From positions 37,915,433-37,979,432 of the forward strand of contig NC_056766.1 in assembly GCF_018687715.1 (NCBI RefSeq): DNA of 64,000 nucleotides, read 5' to 3'. How positions within the stretch are numbered: position 1 is the first letter of the stretch; the number at the start of each line of letters is the position of its first letter. The position numbers and the translations under genes are program-made. Below the pieces are notes generated by a model. The model had not been told where the DNA came from, made no database searches, and worked only from the letters and a program-made list of their open reading frames with translations. Source of the DNA: Carya illinoinensis. Its lineage: Eukaryota > Streptophyta > Magnoliopsida > Fagales > Juglandaceae. This document shows positions 1-11,244 of this stretch, piece after piece.

Positions 1-790
1 TGTTCCTACTTGCTGCAAATTCGATCCCAAATGCTGCGTAAATCCTGGTACCGGGGCAACCTTCTTGAAGAACTAGAAAATTCTATGATCTTCTAATAAG
101 TTTATGTTTTCGTATGTAGATCCCAGATGCATGATTTGAATCTTGCAGAGTTGCATGAAGTACTACATGAGGCCATATATGGCCATAACATATGTAATAG
201 TCTGTTTACAGCGCTACCAGAATGATCTAAAATAAATGCTTTTGGGTTTCTGCAACTCATGTCATGTAATGTGTTTGCAATATTTAGATTTCGTTTCTCT
301 TTCTCTTTTCTTCCGTCTATTTCTCTTTTCTTTTTGAGAAGTGCTCTTCTTCCATATGACATCAAGAAAGTTGATCTCTTCTATGATGAAAATTGTTGGG
401 TTCTCTCTATGGATCGAGCGCTCGATTCATAGAGGCTGCCAGAAGGGTTGCTCGGGCTTCAAAGGTGATTTGTATCTTTCTCATGAATTGCACCCAATTA
501 ATAGTTCGAACAACATTTGTAAAGGATCCAGACCTTAAAATTCATCGCATAAGGATACTATAAGGAGACATTATAATTCATGGTTTTAATTCATGTTCTT
601 TCAGTTATCTTTCAATTCATATTGGAAGTATTAAATAATATTATCAATATCGAAGGATTTTAATGGAATTTATAGAACAAAGCCCAATGCTAGAGTCTAG
701 AGAAACATAATTATGTCGGACGAAGATCTTTTGTGTTAAATGGAATTTAAGCAATAATCTATGAGCTCCGAGGCATTTTCATGTGCAAAT
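1..790 (+). repeat. Tandem segmental duplication, copy A
   Basis: Bases 2-120, about 225-300 and 541-790 match, in the same order and orientation, bases 1768-1870, about 1890-2035 and 2930-3140. The clearest stretch is 'atctttcaattcatattgga' (608 onward; also about 2977), followed by a shared 'aaggattttaatggaattt'. The duplication carries the small-peptide gene end and its 3' flank. Copy B is longer through a CT microsatellite and other insertions. I see no other gene in 77-1003. Confidence 0.75.
2..76 (+). CDS. C-terminal part of a small CC-x5-CC secreted peptide gene (cut by window start)
   Basis: The frame opening at base 2 reads VPTCCKFDPKCCVNPG, then eight more codons and a TAG at 74-76. 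The Cys-Cys, five residues, Cys-Cys core aligns without gaps to the core of the complete gene at 1659-1808 (CCKFDPKCC against CCRFEPLCC). The DNA after both stop codons is also alike ('tgatcttctaa..agtttatg'). This copy has a longer tail after the last Cys pair (12 residues against 3). The N-terminus and signal peptide lie outside the window. I do not recognise the family. The call rests on the paralogue alignment, because 24 codons alone would not be convincing. Confidence 0.55.
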   Translation, partial: VPTCCKFDPKCCVNPGTGATFLKN

Positions 791-1003
791 CAATTCAAGA
801 GGGTTATAATCCTTTTTTTCCATTATAGGATTATATATAGTACTAGCTCTGCATTATTAAACCTTCAATGGAATTCACCTGCCCATCTAGCTAGGACCAG
901 AAAATGGGCAGATTTTCCGTCATCAGTTTTAAAATCTTCTTTTAAAAATATGAAGATAACTCTAGAATGATGAAAAGCATTGTTATGTTTTATATAATAG
1001 AAT

Positions 1004-1156
1004 GAGAAATGATAATTACAGTTGTGAGTGCGTCAACGCCATTTAATTACTTTAAAAAGAAATTAATTTTTTAATAGTAGATCTTATTATTTTTCAAAGC
1101 GACTAGTACACGGTATTTTATATGCACTTCAACTGTATGTAACATTACTTTAATAG
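1004..1156. mobile_element. Short palindromic MITE (family P), copy 1
   Basis: It runs from 'gagaaatgataattacagttgtgagtgcg' to 'cttcaactgtatgtaacattac' around the core 'aaaaagaaattaattttttaatagtaga'. The ends are inverted relative to each other, and the core is nearly self-complementary. The same layout recurs at about 10636, 42255, 44265, 47855, 54880, 55035, 55505 and 56290. No coding capacity. Confidence 0.6.
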
Positions 1157-1573
1157 AATTAAGGTAGTGAAATATGTGTTTGAAGTTAATGAAATAAAAT
1201 AGTTCAAAATTTGTAAAGGGGAGCATATAATTAAAAAAACGCCAGCCCACATTTAACCACAATAAAGGTTGATTGGCAAGAAGATCACATATCATGAATG
1301 AATAAAATGTCAACTCTCTTTCCAAATAAATGAGACAGATCGACGTACGTCCTTAAAGCAATTAATAGGTATAACGAATGTGATGTATAATAACGTCGGA
1401 GCCATGCATATTGTGACATTCAAAGAAATAAAAAATAAATGCTCATTGATGACAAAGACGTGAATGACAGTTACATAGTAAATACTATACTAATTAAAAG
1501 TGCCCACAACATGATATCATTAATTAACCTTTTGTGCATGCATGCATAATATTGTTACTGCCATGCTGCTTGC

Positions 1574-1581
1574 ATATATAT
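1574..1581 (+). promoter_or_regulatory. TATA-like box of the small peptide gene
   Basis: 'atatatat' lies 78 bases before the ATG at 1659, a suitable distance for a plant core promoter with a short leader. The stretch is AT-rich, so a chance match is possible. Confidence 0.35.
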
Positions 1582-1658
1582 CAACCCTCCTTGTTAACAA
1601 TTTTATGAACTAAAAAAGAAGGCTAGCTAGCTAAACTTTATTGAAAACTGAGTCAGTA

Positions 1659-1808
1659 ATGGATAATCCGATGAGGCTCGTGTTGAAGTTTACAGTGACA
1701 GTGCTGCTGATCTTGGTGGCTCTCACCGCCAAGGGAATGTCAAAGCCGTCTTATAATTATATGCCTCCTTGCTGCAGGTTCGAGCCCTTGTGCTGTACGC
1801 GCGTCTGA
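1659..1808 (+). CDS. Small secreted cysteine-pair peptide, 49 aa
   Basis: A single-exon ORF of 49 codons ending in TGA. Residues 1-9 carry charges (MDNPMRLVL, K10). Residues 11-24 are hydrophobic (FTVTVLLILVALTA), as in a signal peptide. The next residues are KGMSKPSYNYMPP, and residues 38-46 form the core CCRFEPLCC, followed by TRV. The predicted mature peptide is only about 23 residues with four cysteines in two adjacent pairs, suggesting two disulfides. The start was chosen because it gives the whole signal peptide and lies 78 bases after a TATA-like box. An AATAAA-like signal follows at about 1893. A paralogous end lies at 2-76. I do not recognise the family and propose no function beyond a likely secreted peptide. 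Confidence 0.6.
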   Translation: MDNPMRLVLKFTVTVLLILVALTAKGMSKPSYNYMPPCCRFEPLCCTRV

Positions 1809-1925
1809 TCATCACACCCCGACCCTGGGGAGCTAGAAACTGTGATCTTCTAAGAAGTTTATGTAATAGTCGGCTTACCACCTGACTGATCTAAATAAAT
1901 GGTTTTGGATTTCTAAGATTTTTGT

Positions 1926-2002
<77 letters not shown>

Positions 2003-3140
2003 AATGTGTTTGTGATATTTCGTTCTCATTTCTATTAATTCACTCCTCTTGTTTTTCTTTTTCTTTCTGAGAAGTTTTCTTCCACCAGAATGTTTATTTT
2101 TTGGTTTTAATAGATTTATGCAGTATGATTTCTTGTTACCAAATTTCAAGAAGAAGAAAAACTAGTTGGGTATTTTGTTTATACTAAGCTTCAAATCTCC
2201 AAGGGTTGCATCCTCCCTTTTGCCTATAAACAAGATGCTTTATTGTATGAACATTTTCAGTTTTCAGGAGGGCGAAATGCTTCTAGTAAAAGATCTAAAG
2301 GCGTGCATAAATATTGGCGCTGCAGTCGATCTTTGTAGGCTGTAGCGGGTCTAGTGGCTGATGGGATGGAGGGACGTTGAGAGGAAGCGGTTGAAAAGCA
2401 AGCGAGCTGGGGGTTCTGTATTGCGGTGATGACATCAAGATCGATTGAGCTCCTTATATGAGGATAGTTGGGCTATGGCGGCATATAGAGCAACCCATAG
2501 ATGCTTCGAAAATGGCTCCTTAGGCTTCACTCGTGATATGTATCTTGAAATGAAAAATAGCCTGCCTATATTCTGAGGCATTAATGTATCGAATTAAATA
2601 GAGATTACAAGAATGAAAAAATTTGAAATTTATAACTAAACTACAGCCATACATTTAGTATAAAAGGAAATATAATCTCCTATACATGGGAACTGTCGAT
2701 TAAAGAATGTGCTGGAGTTTAAGCATATAGGAAAGGATTAATATAGCATTGTGTCTGCACGGATAGCTCGTCATATGATCTTTCTTTCTCTTTGATCAAT
2801 TGCATCGGATAGTTTGAGCAACAATTGCAAACAATCCAGATTTTGTTTTAATGAAAATAGTTATAGAAATTTAGAAACCGATGAACATAGTACATATGTT
2901 AGCCTATATGATCATATACAGATAGTAGGCCAGAGACATTAATATTCATGGTTTTCATTGATGTTCTTTTTGTTATCTTTCAATTCATATTGGAAATGCT
3001 AAATCACATTATCAATATCAAAGGATTTTAATGGAATTTTTAGAAAACAATGTTACTATAGAAACGTGGGGCGGAGATCTTTTGTGTTAAATGGCATTTG
3101 AGCAATAATATACAAACTCAAAAGGCATTTTCATGTGCTA
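1765..3140 (+). repeat. Tandem segmental duplication, copy B
   Basis: Second copy of the block at 1-790, starting inside the 3' part of the peptide gene. It contains the CT microsatellite at 1927-1999 and extra sequence at 2160-2900 that copy A lacks or has in shorter form. 2440-2560 resembles 400-500 ('gatcgagcgctcgattcatagaggctgcc' against 'gagcaacccatagatgcttcg'). No further gene is seen. Confidence 0.7.
1927..1999. repeat. (CT)n microsatellite
   Basis: About 36 uninterrupted CT dinucleotides. It lies in the 3' flank of the peptide gene in copy B and is absent from copy A. Confidence 0.98.
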
Positions 3141-3201
3141 AACAAGATAACGAATTTCACCTGTGAGCATAAAATGTCTAGGAAAAATACATTTTTACTC
3201 T

Positions 3202-3367
3202 TAGGTTATGTTTAGATAGTGAGATGATCTCAGATAATCTATAAATAATAGTAAAAAAGTAATAATAAAATATTAAATAGTAATGAATAGTACAAGAAAA
3301 TGGGTGAAAAGTAATGATAAAATATTAAATAGTAGTGGAGTGATATGACACAACCTAAACAGAACCT
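3202..3367. mobile_element. MITE (family M2, hAT-like ends)
   Basis: It begins 'taggttatgtttagatag' and ends 'cacaacctaaacagaacctta', so the ends are roughly inverted. The interior is a run of 'aaatagtaatgaatagta' and 'gtaataataaaata' units. The same family occurs at 38700-38975 and 59567-60035. No coding capacity. Confidence 0.55.
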
Positions 3368-5578
3368 TAAACTACCAAGAATTAGAGTACTTTGTACCCT
3401 AACCTATCAAAGACTTAAAACTAACACCTTGTATACCTTTAAATTAAATTATCCAAATTATTTATGTGATTTCCAATGGTGCCTACAACGATTTCTCGGT
3501 CACGTGTAATTAGAGAAACAATTTTGAGTGATCCCAACGTGGAATGCTTCCTCCGATGGTTAAGTCAAAGAGAAGTTATGTTCTCCTAATCAAGTGAATC
3601 ATAATTGCAGTCATAGCTTGGGGTGTATTTATAAGGATAGAGATGCCAAAGATGGTGAAATCCCCCTTAAAAGTACAAGATTGGAGTTGATAAAACTCTA
3701 CCAATGAAGGTTACAAGACTTTTGTCATTGGCATGAATCTCTTATGACATAAGTCTTGTTAGTTAAGATTCTTTGCATTATCCTATAAACCCAAAATATG
3801 TTTTTTGATTTAGTTTTAACAAGAGTAGAGCAAATACTCCCAGGCTGATAAGGCTGTTGAGAAGATGTTTTGAATAGGAATGCTTAAGGTTGGAGATGTT
3901 TTGAATCAAAAGGATTTTTCTTCTGAACCCTTATCTAAGGCAAGAGAGGAAGTTGGGGGCTTGGGAGGATCTGAGGGAATAGGAGGTATGATAACAGATA
4001 ATTGTGTTGTTTTGGATTATATTTCTGATAAGGCTGTTGAGAAGGTCTCAGAAGTATTTCCTTTATCTGAAATAACTACCTCAAATGTTGGGAGGGTAGT
4101 TACATAGAAAACTCATACCACTTGGAAGAGAAGAGCAAAGGAGCAGTGGGTTATTGTTTTATACTGATATGCAGGACATGGTTATGGATCAAAATGCTTA
4201 TGGAGTTCAAAAGAAGAGAAGTTTGGAGGGGGTGGTAGATAAGGATAGTGGTAGGAAAAAAAAAAAACTAAGAAACATGTGCTCACAGATGTGAGCAACC
4301 AGATTTTATTGGCAGAGGCTACTAGGCAGCCCTGCTAGCCCCAAGGAATCTACTTAGTAGGAACTGTAGAGAGCTTGGAAACTCTCATACAATTTGTGAA
4401 CTTCACTTGTTAGTGAATGAAAAGATCCCAAATGTAGTCTTCTTCATGGAGACTAAATTCAGAAGAGAGAAGGTTGAATGGATTAGAAATAAAATAAAGT
4501 TTGATTGCAGCATTGTGGTTGATTGTATTGGCAGAAGCGGTGGCATTGCTGTACTATGGAAGAATGAAATTCGGGCTAAGTTGGCTTCTTATGCACAATG
4601 TCACTTTTCTTTAACTGTTATGGATTTTGATACAAATTAGAAACTGTTGCTGTCTAGCTTTTATGAAATTCCAATAGCAACAAGGAGAATGGACAGTTGG
4701 GGCATACTGATACAATTAAAACCTTCCATGCATGTTCCATGGCTATGCATGGGAGATTTTAATGAAATAATTGCACAATATGAGAAGTTAGGGGTAGCTA
4801 GTAGGCTTTACAAACAAATGGAACAGTTTAGAGAAGCATTGGAAGACTGTGGTTTATGTGATTTGGGTTTCATGGGTTCAAAGTTTACATGGGGCAATAA
4901 AAGAGATGGGAGGGATTTCACAAGAGAAAGACTGGACAGGGCAGTTGGGAATAGGGCATGGATTATGTCCTTTGATAATTCAAATATTCACATTCTTCCT
5001 GTTTTGAACTCTGATCATAGCCCATTGTTTATTTTCTATTATATGAATAATAGAATAGCTAGCAAGAGAAATAGGTTTTTTAGATATGAAGCTAAACGGT
5101 CGAGACAAGAGGACTGTTATGAGGTTGTTAAAGAGGCTTGAAATGATAATGCTTATGGAAGAGATGATAAGGTGCCTATTAATAAAGGGTTGGACAGATG
5201 CAAGGTTCAATTTATCAGGTGAAGTAAGGGTTTATATGATAACAGGAAAATGATTACTGAACAAGAAAGAGAGATGATAAAAGAATTACAAAGCTTGAAC
5301 CAAGGTGACTTTAATGACATTATAAAGGACCTACAGAAGGAAGTGGATGGTTTCTTGGAAGATGAAGATCTCAACTGGCACCAAAGAGCAAAAACGAAGT
5401 GCCTAAGAGAGGGTGATGGAAACACAAGATTTTTTCATCTTTGCGCAAACCAGAGGAAGCAAACTAACACTATTCCATCTATATCTAATGGAGAATGGGA
5501 TTGGGCAAAAGATCAAAAAGAGGTTAGTTTTCTTTTCCAACAATATTATCAAGGTTTGTTCTCTACTTTTCAACCTAC

Positions 5579-5891
5579 TGGTATAACAAAATGTTTAGAA
5601 CAACTTGAAGAAAAAGTAACTGAGAATATGAATAGACTTTTACTTAGGGAATTCAACCATGAGGAGATTAAAACTGTTTTATTTGAAATGAATCAAGTTC
5701 CCTTGGACCAGATGGTTTTTCAGCTGCTTTTTATATTGGTATAACAAAACGTTTAGAACAACTTGGAGGAAAGTAACTGAGAATATGAATAGACTTTTAC
5801 TTAGGAAATTCAACCATGAGGAGATTAAAACTGTTTTGTTTGAAATGAATCAAGTTCCCTTGGACCAGATGGTTTTTCAGCTGCTTTTTAT
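5579..5891 (+). repeat. 157/158-bp tandem duplication inside the LINE
   Basis: The block from 'ggtataacaaaatgtttag' at 5580 is repeated from 5738/5739 with few differences, including one base lost ('gaagaaaaagtaac' against 'ggaggaaagtaac'). It repeats part of the reverse transcriptase (RLLLREFNHEEIKTVLFEMN) and shifts the frame. Confidence 0.9.
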
Positions 5892-6342
5892 CAAGATCAT
5901 TGAAGTATAGTTGGGAAAGGAGTCCCTAAGGCAATTCAAGATATATTGAATTCTAGCAGTGGCTTTGAGGAGCTAAATGATACTTTTATTATATTGATCC
6001 CTAAGAAGCAAAAGCCTAAATTGGTCAATGAGTATAGACCAATTAGTCTATGTAATGTATCCTATAAAATATTAGCTAAAGTGTTATGGTAATATGCTAA
6101 AACTCATATTGCCAGATTTGATTGCCCCTACTCAAAGTGCCTTCATTATGGACAAACTCAGTTCAAATAACATTATAGTTGCCTATGAAACTTTGCATAC
6201 CATGCAAACTCAATTAAAAGGTAGAAAGGGGGGTTATATGGCTTTTAAACTAAATATGAGTAAGGCCTATGATAGAGTGAAATGACCATTCTTGGAAGCA
6301 GTAATGTTGAAATTGGAATTTTTCAGGAGGTGGATTACTCTA

Positions 6343-6558
6343 GGCCCCGTTTGGTTACACAGATGAGATGAGATGAGATGTTTTAAATAGTAATAAATAA
6401 GATATTGTTATAATATAATTTTTGAATATTAATTTTGTATTGGGATTTGAAAAAGTTAGATTGTTTATTATATTTTGTATGAGGATTTGAAAAAGTTGTA
6501 ATGATGAGTTGAGATGAGATGAGATGAGATTTTTTATTTTGGTTAAACAAACAAGGCC
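6343..6558. mobile_element. MITE (family M1) nested in the LINE
   Basis: It splits the reverse transcriptase between KAYDRVK and GIRQGDPLF. The left end 'ggccccgtttggttacacagatgagatgag' is mirrored by the right end 'gagatgagat...ttggttaaacaaacaaggcc'. The interior is AT-rich and non-coding. A related copy lies at 39707-39912. Exact target duplications are not obvious. Confidence 0.75.
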
Positions 6559-8860
6559 TGTATCTTAAACAAACAAACAAGCACTATTAACTTTTCTATT
6601 CTCATAAATGGTATTCTACAAAAGAAGTTTATACCATCAAGAGGGATTAGACAAGGCGACCCCCTTTTCCCTTATTTATTTATACTTTTTTCTGAGGTTC
6701 TAAGTTTAATCTTGAATAATGCAGAGAAGAAGAAGTGGATCTCAGGAATTCCTATTGCAAGAGGAGCTTTAACTATTAACCATATCTTTTTTGTAGATGA
6801 TAGCCTTATTTTCTATAAGACCAATTCAATTGAATGGAGTAGAACCTTTCATTTACTAAAATCTTATGAGGCTGGTTTAGATCGAAGGTTCAACTTGGAA
6901 AAGACATCTATCCTATTTAGCAGAAATACAAGACAAGAAGTAAAGGAGATCATCTTGGCCACTGTAGGGATTAGAGCTGTTTTATCATACAAAAAATGCC
7001 TGGGTCTGCCTTCTTATTTTGGTAGAAACAGGTCTAAAGCACTCGATCCAATCCTTGACAAAGTAATGGAGAGAATTAGCAACTGGAAGCACAAATTTTT
7101 GTCCCAACTAGTAAGGAAATTCTTTTCAAAGCAATAATTCAATCTATACCTACTTACAGCATGAGTTTATTTAATATTCCTAAGCTAATTATAAAGGAGA
7201 TCAATGGTATCATGCAAAAGTTTTGGTAGGGACAAGGAGCAGAAAAAACTAAGATACATTGGTTGAGTTGGCAACAGCTTGGGAAGTCAAAAAACACAGG
7301 TGGGTTGGGACTTCAAGAGCTTGAGAATTTCAACTTAGCATTACTAGCTAAACGAGGTTGGAGACTTGTTCAAAAACCAAGTTCTCTTACTGCTTAGGTT
7401 CTCAAATCAAAGTATTACCCAAAGATTAATTTTTTTAGTTCAAAAATTGGAAATCATGACTTTTTCATATGGAAAAGTATAGCAACAGCAAAATCTTTGT
7501 TAAAAAGGAATAGAGAAAATGCTAAGATATGAAAAGACAGGTGGGTTCCAATACCAACTTCTTTCAAGATTTAGTCATCAGTTAGCATGTTAGACGGAGA
7601 AGCAAAAGTCAAGGAGCTTATTGATCCAAATACAAGGTCTTGGAATCTAACTTTGTTGAGAGATCTGTTTTTTGAACTTGAGGTTAACACCATCTTAAAA
7701 ATACATGTTAGTGCATGTAACAATCAGGACAGGTTGGCTTGTAGTTGTACTGCAGATGGGAAATTTTTAATCAAGAGTGCATATCATTGCAATGTGAGTT
7801 AGTGGAAAGGAAGAAGGGGCAATCATCTGAAGTTAATTCTCACTCTGGTATCTAGTCAAAGATTTGGAAGATGAATGTCACTAATGCAGTTAAAAACTTC
7901 GTGTCGAAAGCTAGTTTGGAGTCCTTGCCTACCAAGCTTAATCTCTTTAAAAGGAAGGTGGCATACTCTCCAAATTGTCCTATTTGCTTGAGTGACTCAG
8001 AATATGCTATTCATGCCCTATGGAGTTGTAGAGCTACTCAGGATGTGTGGGGCTTAAGCTCTAGGAAATCACATAAGAGTTAGGTGGAGGTGTCTTATTT
8101 CCATACTTTGCTTAATCTGTATTTTTCCTCGTTGACAAATGAAGAATTAGTTAAGGTTGTAGTAACCTCTCACCTAATTTGGAAAATGAGGGATTGTTTT
8201 GTGTTTGATGGGAAGTTTAACTCTCCTAAAGAGCTGGCTATTCATTCTAGACACATAGTGGAGGAATTTTTAGTTGCAAGACAAGAGTCTCAAAACAAAT
8301 TAATTAGTTGTTGTTGGAGAATCAGATCAAGCTTGGGAATGTCCTCCTCTTCATACTTTTAAAGTCAATTAGGATGCTGTCATTGATAGTGTCAACTGTT
8401 TGGTAGGAATAGGAGTGATAGTAAGAGATCATGAGGGTCATGTGGTTGCTACTCTCAGGTCTCAAGTCCTCAAGGGTGTCCTTTCCAAATGTAAATTTGG
8501 GTGAATATTTGGCATTGCTCAAAGTTGTTATGAGGTGTAAGGAACTTGGATTGCAATAGGTTATATTGGAGGGTGATGCACTTTCAGTTGTAAATGATAC
8601 TAAAAGCAATGTGGAAAAGTGGACGACTAAAGGTTTGATTGTCAAAGATGTGAAGGATCTATTGCAAGGTGTGCAAAGTTGCTCTATTAGATATGTCCCT
8701 AGGAAGTTAAACAATGTAGTTCATGTTTTAGCCAAAAATGCTTTACTCCTTTTAGAGGAGTGTATTGATTTGGAGGTAGTACCTCCTTGTATTTATTCTT
8801 TGGTTTTTTGATCATTAATAAGATCAGGTTTTCCTTAAAAGAAAAAATTATGGTAGCTGA

Positions 8861-8861
<1 letters not shown>

Positions 8862-8913
<52 letters not shown>

Positions 8914-8922
8914 TGTGTGTGT
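8862..8922. repeat. (GT)n microsatellite
   Basis: About 30 GT repeats with one interruption near 8907, directly after the LINE tail. Confidence 0.97.
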
Positions 8923-10635
8923 TAAAAATATGTTAAGCCATGCTGTTCTTTCTAATTTCCTAAGGGCAGCTAATAGGCTACGGTTTTTATTTCTTAGGGC
9001 TGAGTAGTTTTGAATTTTTGTAAGTTGTAACTTTTTTAAGTTTTGTAACCACAACCCATGTAGTTTTATTAGGGACCCCGGTCTTGTCCTTAACACTAAG
9101 GACCACGAGCTCGCCTTGGTGAAGTTGGTGATCGAGTGATCTTGCCAACTTGCTTGATCTTCAACAAAAGGTATTGTTTGGGTGGAGGAATTATAGTGGA
9201 TATGGTGGAATTGGATAGGCTAAATATTGATTCGGTGTGCTTAATGCAAGGTGGAATGACTTAATGGTTGCCCTTGATGTTGGGGCCACTTGGATGATGC
9301 TTAGGGTGGGTATGGTAAAGTGTAGTTAGGATTTTGGGTGGTAACTAAGGGGGATTACAAAATTGGGAAGTGATGGATTATGGTTGGAGTATAAGATAGA
9401 TTGCTCCTTGACTTTAGGATTGGCTAAGGTAAGGTAGGGAAGGTAGGATTTGGATAAGGTAAAAGGATGAGGATCTTTGGTAGGATTTGAAAAGATGGAG
9501 ATGATTGAGGAAGAATTTCTAAGCTGTAGGAATCTATCAAGGAAAGAAAGGATTTCGGTTTTAACAAGTGGAGAGAGTTCTACTTGATTTGAGGAATTCT
9601 AGGAATGGAGTGATTTTAGAGATTGGGTGGTTTGAGGGATTGAGTGGATGGAGGATAGAGTTTTGGGAGGATTCCTAAGTGGTAGGAATCCTTGAAGATT
9701 TGGTGGGGTTAATTTGGTAAGTCAAAGTGAACTTAAGAGATTTAAGAAATGAGAGATTTAAGGGATGAGAGATTTAAGGAATTGAAAATGATTGACAATA
9801 CCTTAAATTAAGGGATGAGGAATTTAAGGGATTGGAGAGGATTATCAATTCCTTAAATTAAAGAATTGGAATTGGAAGAAGTCAAGGCTCCAATAAGGAA
9901 TGAGTTTCCTTATGGAGCATTGGGGGTGGACTAGGGAAAACACTATAGTGGGCAGCACTAAGTGCTCGGATGGATCAAATGCGGCCAATGAAGAATGAAC
10001 ACTAAGAATAAAATGATGAACACTAAAAAATAAAGTAAAATGCTTAAGAACTTGAATGAAAATAAGGTAACAAATCAACTAATGATTCACAAATTGCACA
10101 ATAGTTGAAATAAACCTCATGAATTGCTAAATTGATAAAACAAGGATAACAACAACTTGGATTCACGAATTGCACTAAGTTGCATGAACAAAGATAATGA
10201 ATCACACATATTCATGAATTGCACCTAAAAAGTCCAAGTGCCTAGCACCGATTGTTGATCTCCTAAACAAAATAATCCTCCTCTAGGGAATTTGCCAAAA
10301 GATGTAAATACAAAGACTAAGGGTCCTATTTATAAGGATTACAACTTGAAAATCCCAATAGGTCCCTTGGAAAATAAATAATTAAATTAAAATAAACAGT
10401 AAGTAATAACATAGTTGGCATGAGCCAAGTTGACCCATGGCATGCATGAGCCTATAGGTGGGTTAGGTTGACCCTTCTCTTCATGGGGTCCTACTAAGTT
10501 TGTTATGGTCTCAAGTTTGAACTTTGAAATCAGTGTTTGAACTTGTCATTTTTTATGGTTTCAACTTATTATTTATCTTATGTTCAAACTTGTTATTTGT
10601 TATAGTTTTAACTTTGAGATTAGTGTTGCTAGTTT
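8923..10635. other. Unresolved repeat-like DNA, no gene
   Basis: G/T-rich on the + strand up to 9860, then A-rich. 9723-9862 contains three degenerate direct copies around 'ttaagggatgagagatttaagg' and 'tccttaaatta'. There is no coding frame with recognisable motifs. It may be an old LTR or other transposon remnant lying between the LINE and the copia element. Confidence 0.4.
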
Positions 10636-10806
10636 GAAATTTGAGTAATGCTAGATAAAACTTCAAGGTGTGCAAATTTTACGCACTCCTATTGAAAAAG
10701 AGTATGGTATCCGCTATTAAAAAATTAATTTTTTAATAGTAGATCACATACTCTTTTTAAAGAGAGTGCATGGGGTTTGTACACCTTAGGACTACAGATA
10801 TCATTT
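10636..10806. mobile_element. Short palindromic MITE (family P), copy 2
   Basis: It starts 'gagtaatgctagataaaac' and ends 'cctttaggactacagatatcattt'-like, with core 'attaaaaaattaattttttaatagtaga'. 'gcactcctattgaaaaagagtatg' and 'catactctttttaaagagagtgc' are inverted copies around the core. Non-coding. Confidence 0.65.
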
Positions 10807-11244
10807 ATCATGAAATTTATTGATTTTTAAGTCTTGGTGTGTATAATTATTCTTGTGGTTTTTACATTTCAAGTGGATATAGATATGGATGCTACACTTA
10901 CTTCAGACAATCGTCCTAATATGGATGCTTCACGGCCTACACATACCACGGTGACAGAGACATCCACTCCTACACCTACATCTGCAACTACTTCTTGAGC
11001 AAGTAGTCATGAGTGAATTAGAAGAAGTGGAGCATGGTCAACCACCACAACCTAATAATAGATAATTCTGTTGTTTTAATTCTTTAACTTATATTGATAA
11101 TGATATTGATGCAATATTTTATAATTTTTTTTTTATTTTGTAGACTTATCTATGAACCCCACAATACTTGCAAAGGATCGAGATATATTATTGTAGTTTT
11201 GTGCCTGTCGATGAATGGTATCATTAACTTTCATGTTAACTTTA
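10807..11244. other. Short coding-like remnant and AT-rich DNA
   Basis: Around 10875-11000 the + strand reads a Thr/Pro-rich stretch (MDASRPTHTTVTETSTPTPT) ending in a stop, then AT-rich DNA. It could be the edge of a transposon gene, but I do not recognise it. Confidence 0.25.

Larger units (their letters stand above)
3880..8848 (+). pseudogene. Decayed L1-type LINE retrotransposon
   Basis: Pieces of a plant non-LTR element appear in the expected order. 3880-4300 is the ORF1/linker tail. 4407-5141 is the endonuclease domain (PNVVFFMETK, SGGIAVLWK, MGDFNEI, DRAVGNRAW, NSDHSPL). 5250-6290 is the N-terminal half of reverse transcriptase (RQGDGNT-like [40 protein letters not shown]). 6620-7140 is GIRQGDPLFPYLF and the catalytic box as FVDD. 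7860-8070 is the zinc-finger-like zf-RVT (CPICLSDSEYAIHALWSC). 8360-8810 is an RNase H-like end (GIGVIVRDHEG, YVPRKLNNVVHVLA). Stops at 4638 and 5139, frame changes, a 157-bp duplication and an inserted MITE make it non-functional. It ends in a short A-rich tail near 8848. Confidence 0.9.
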
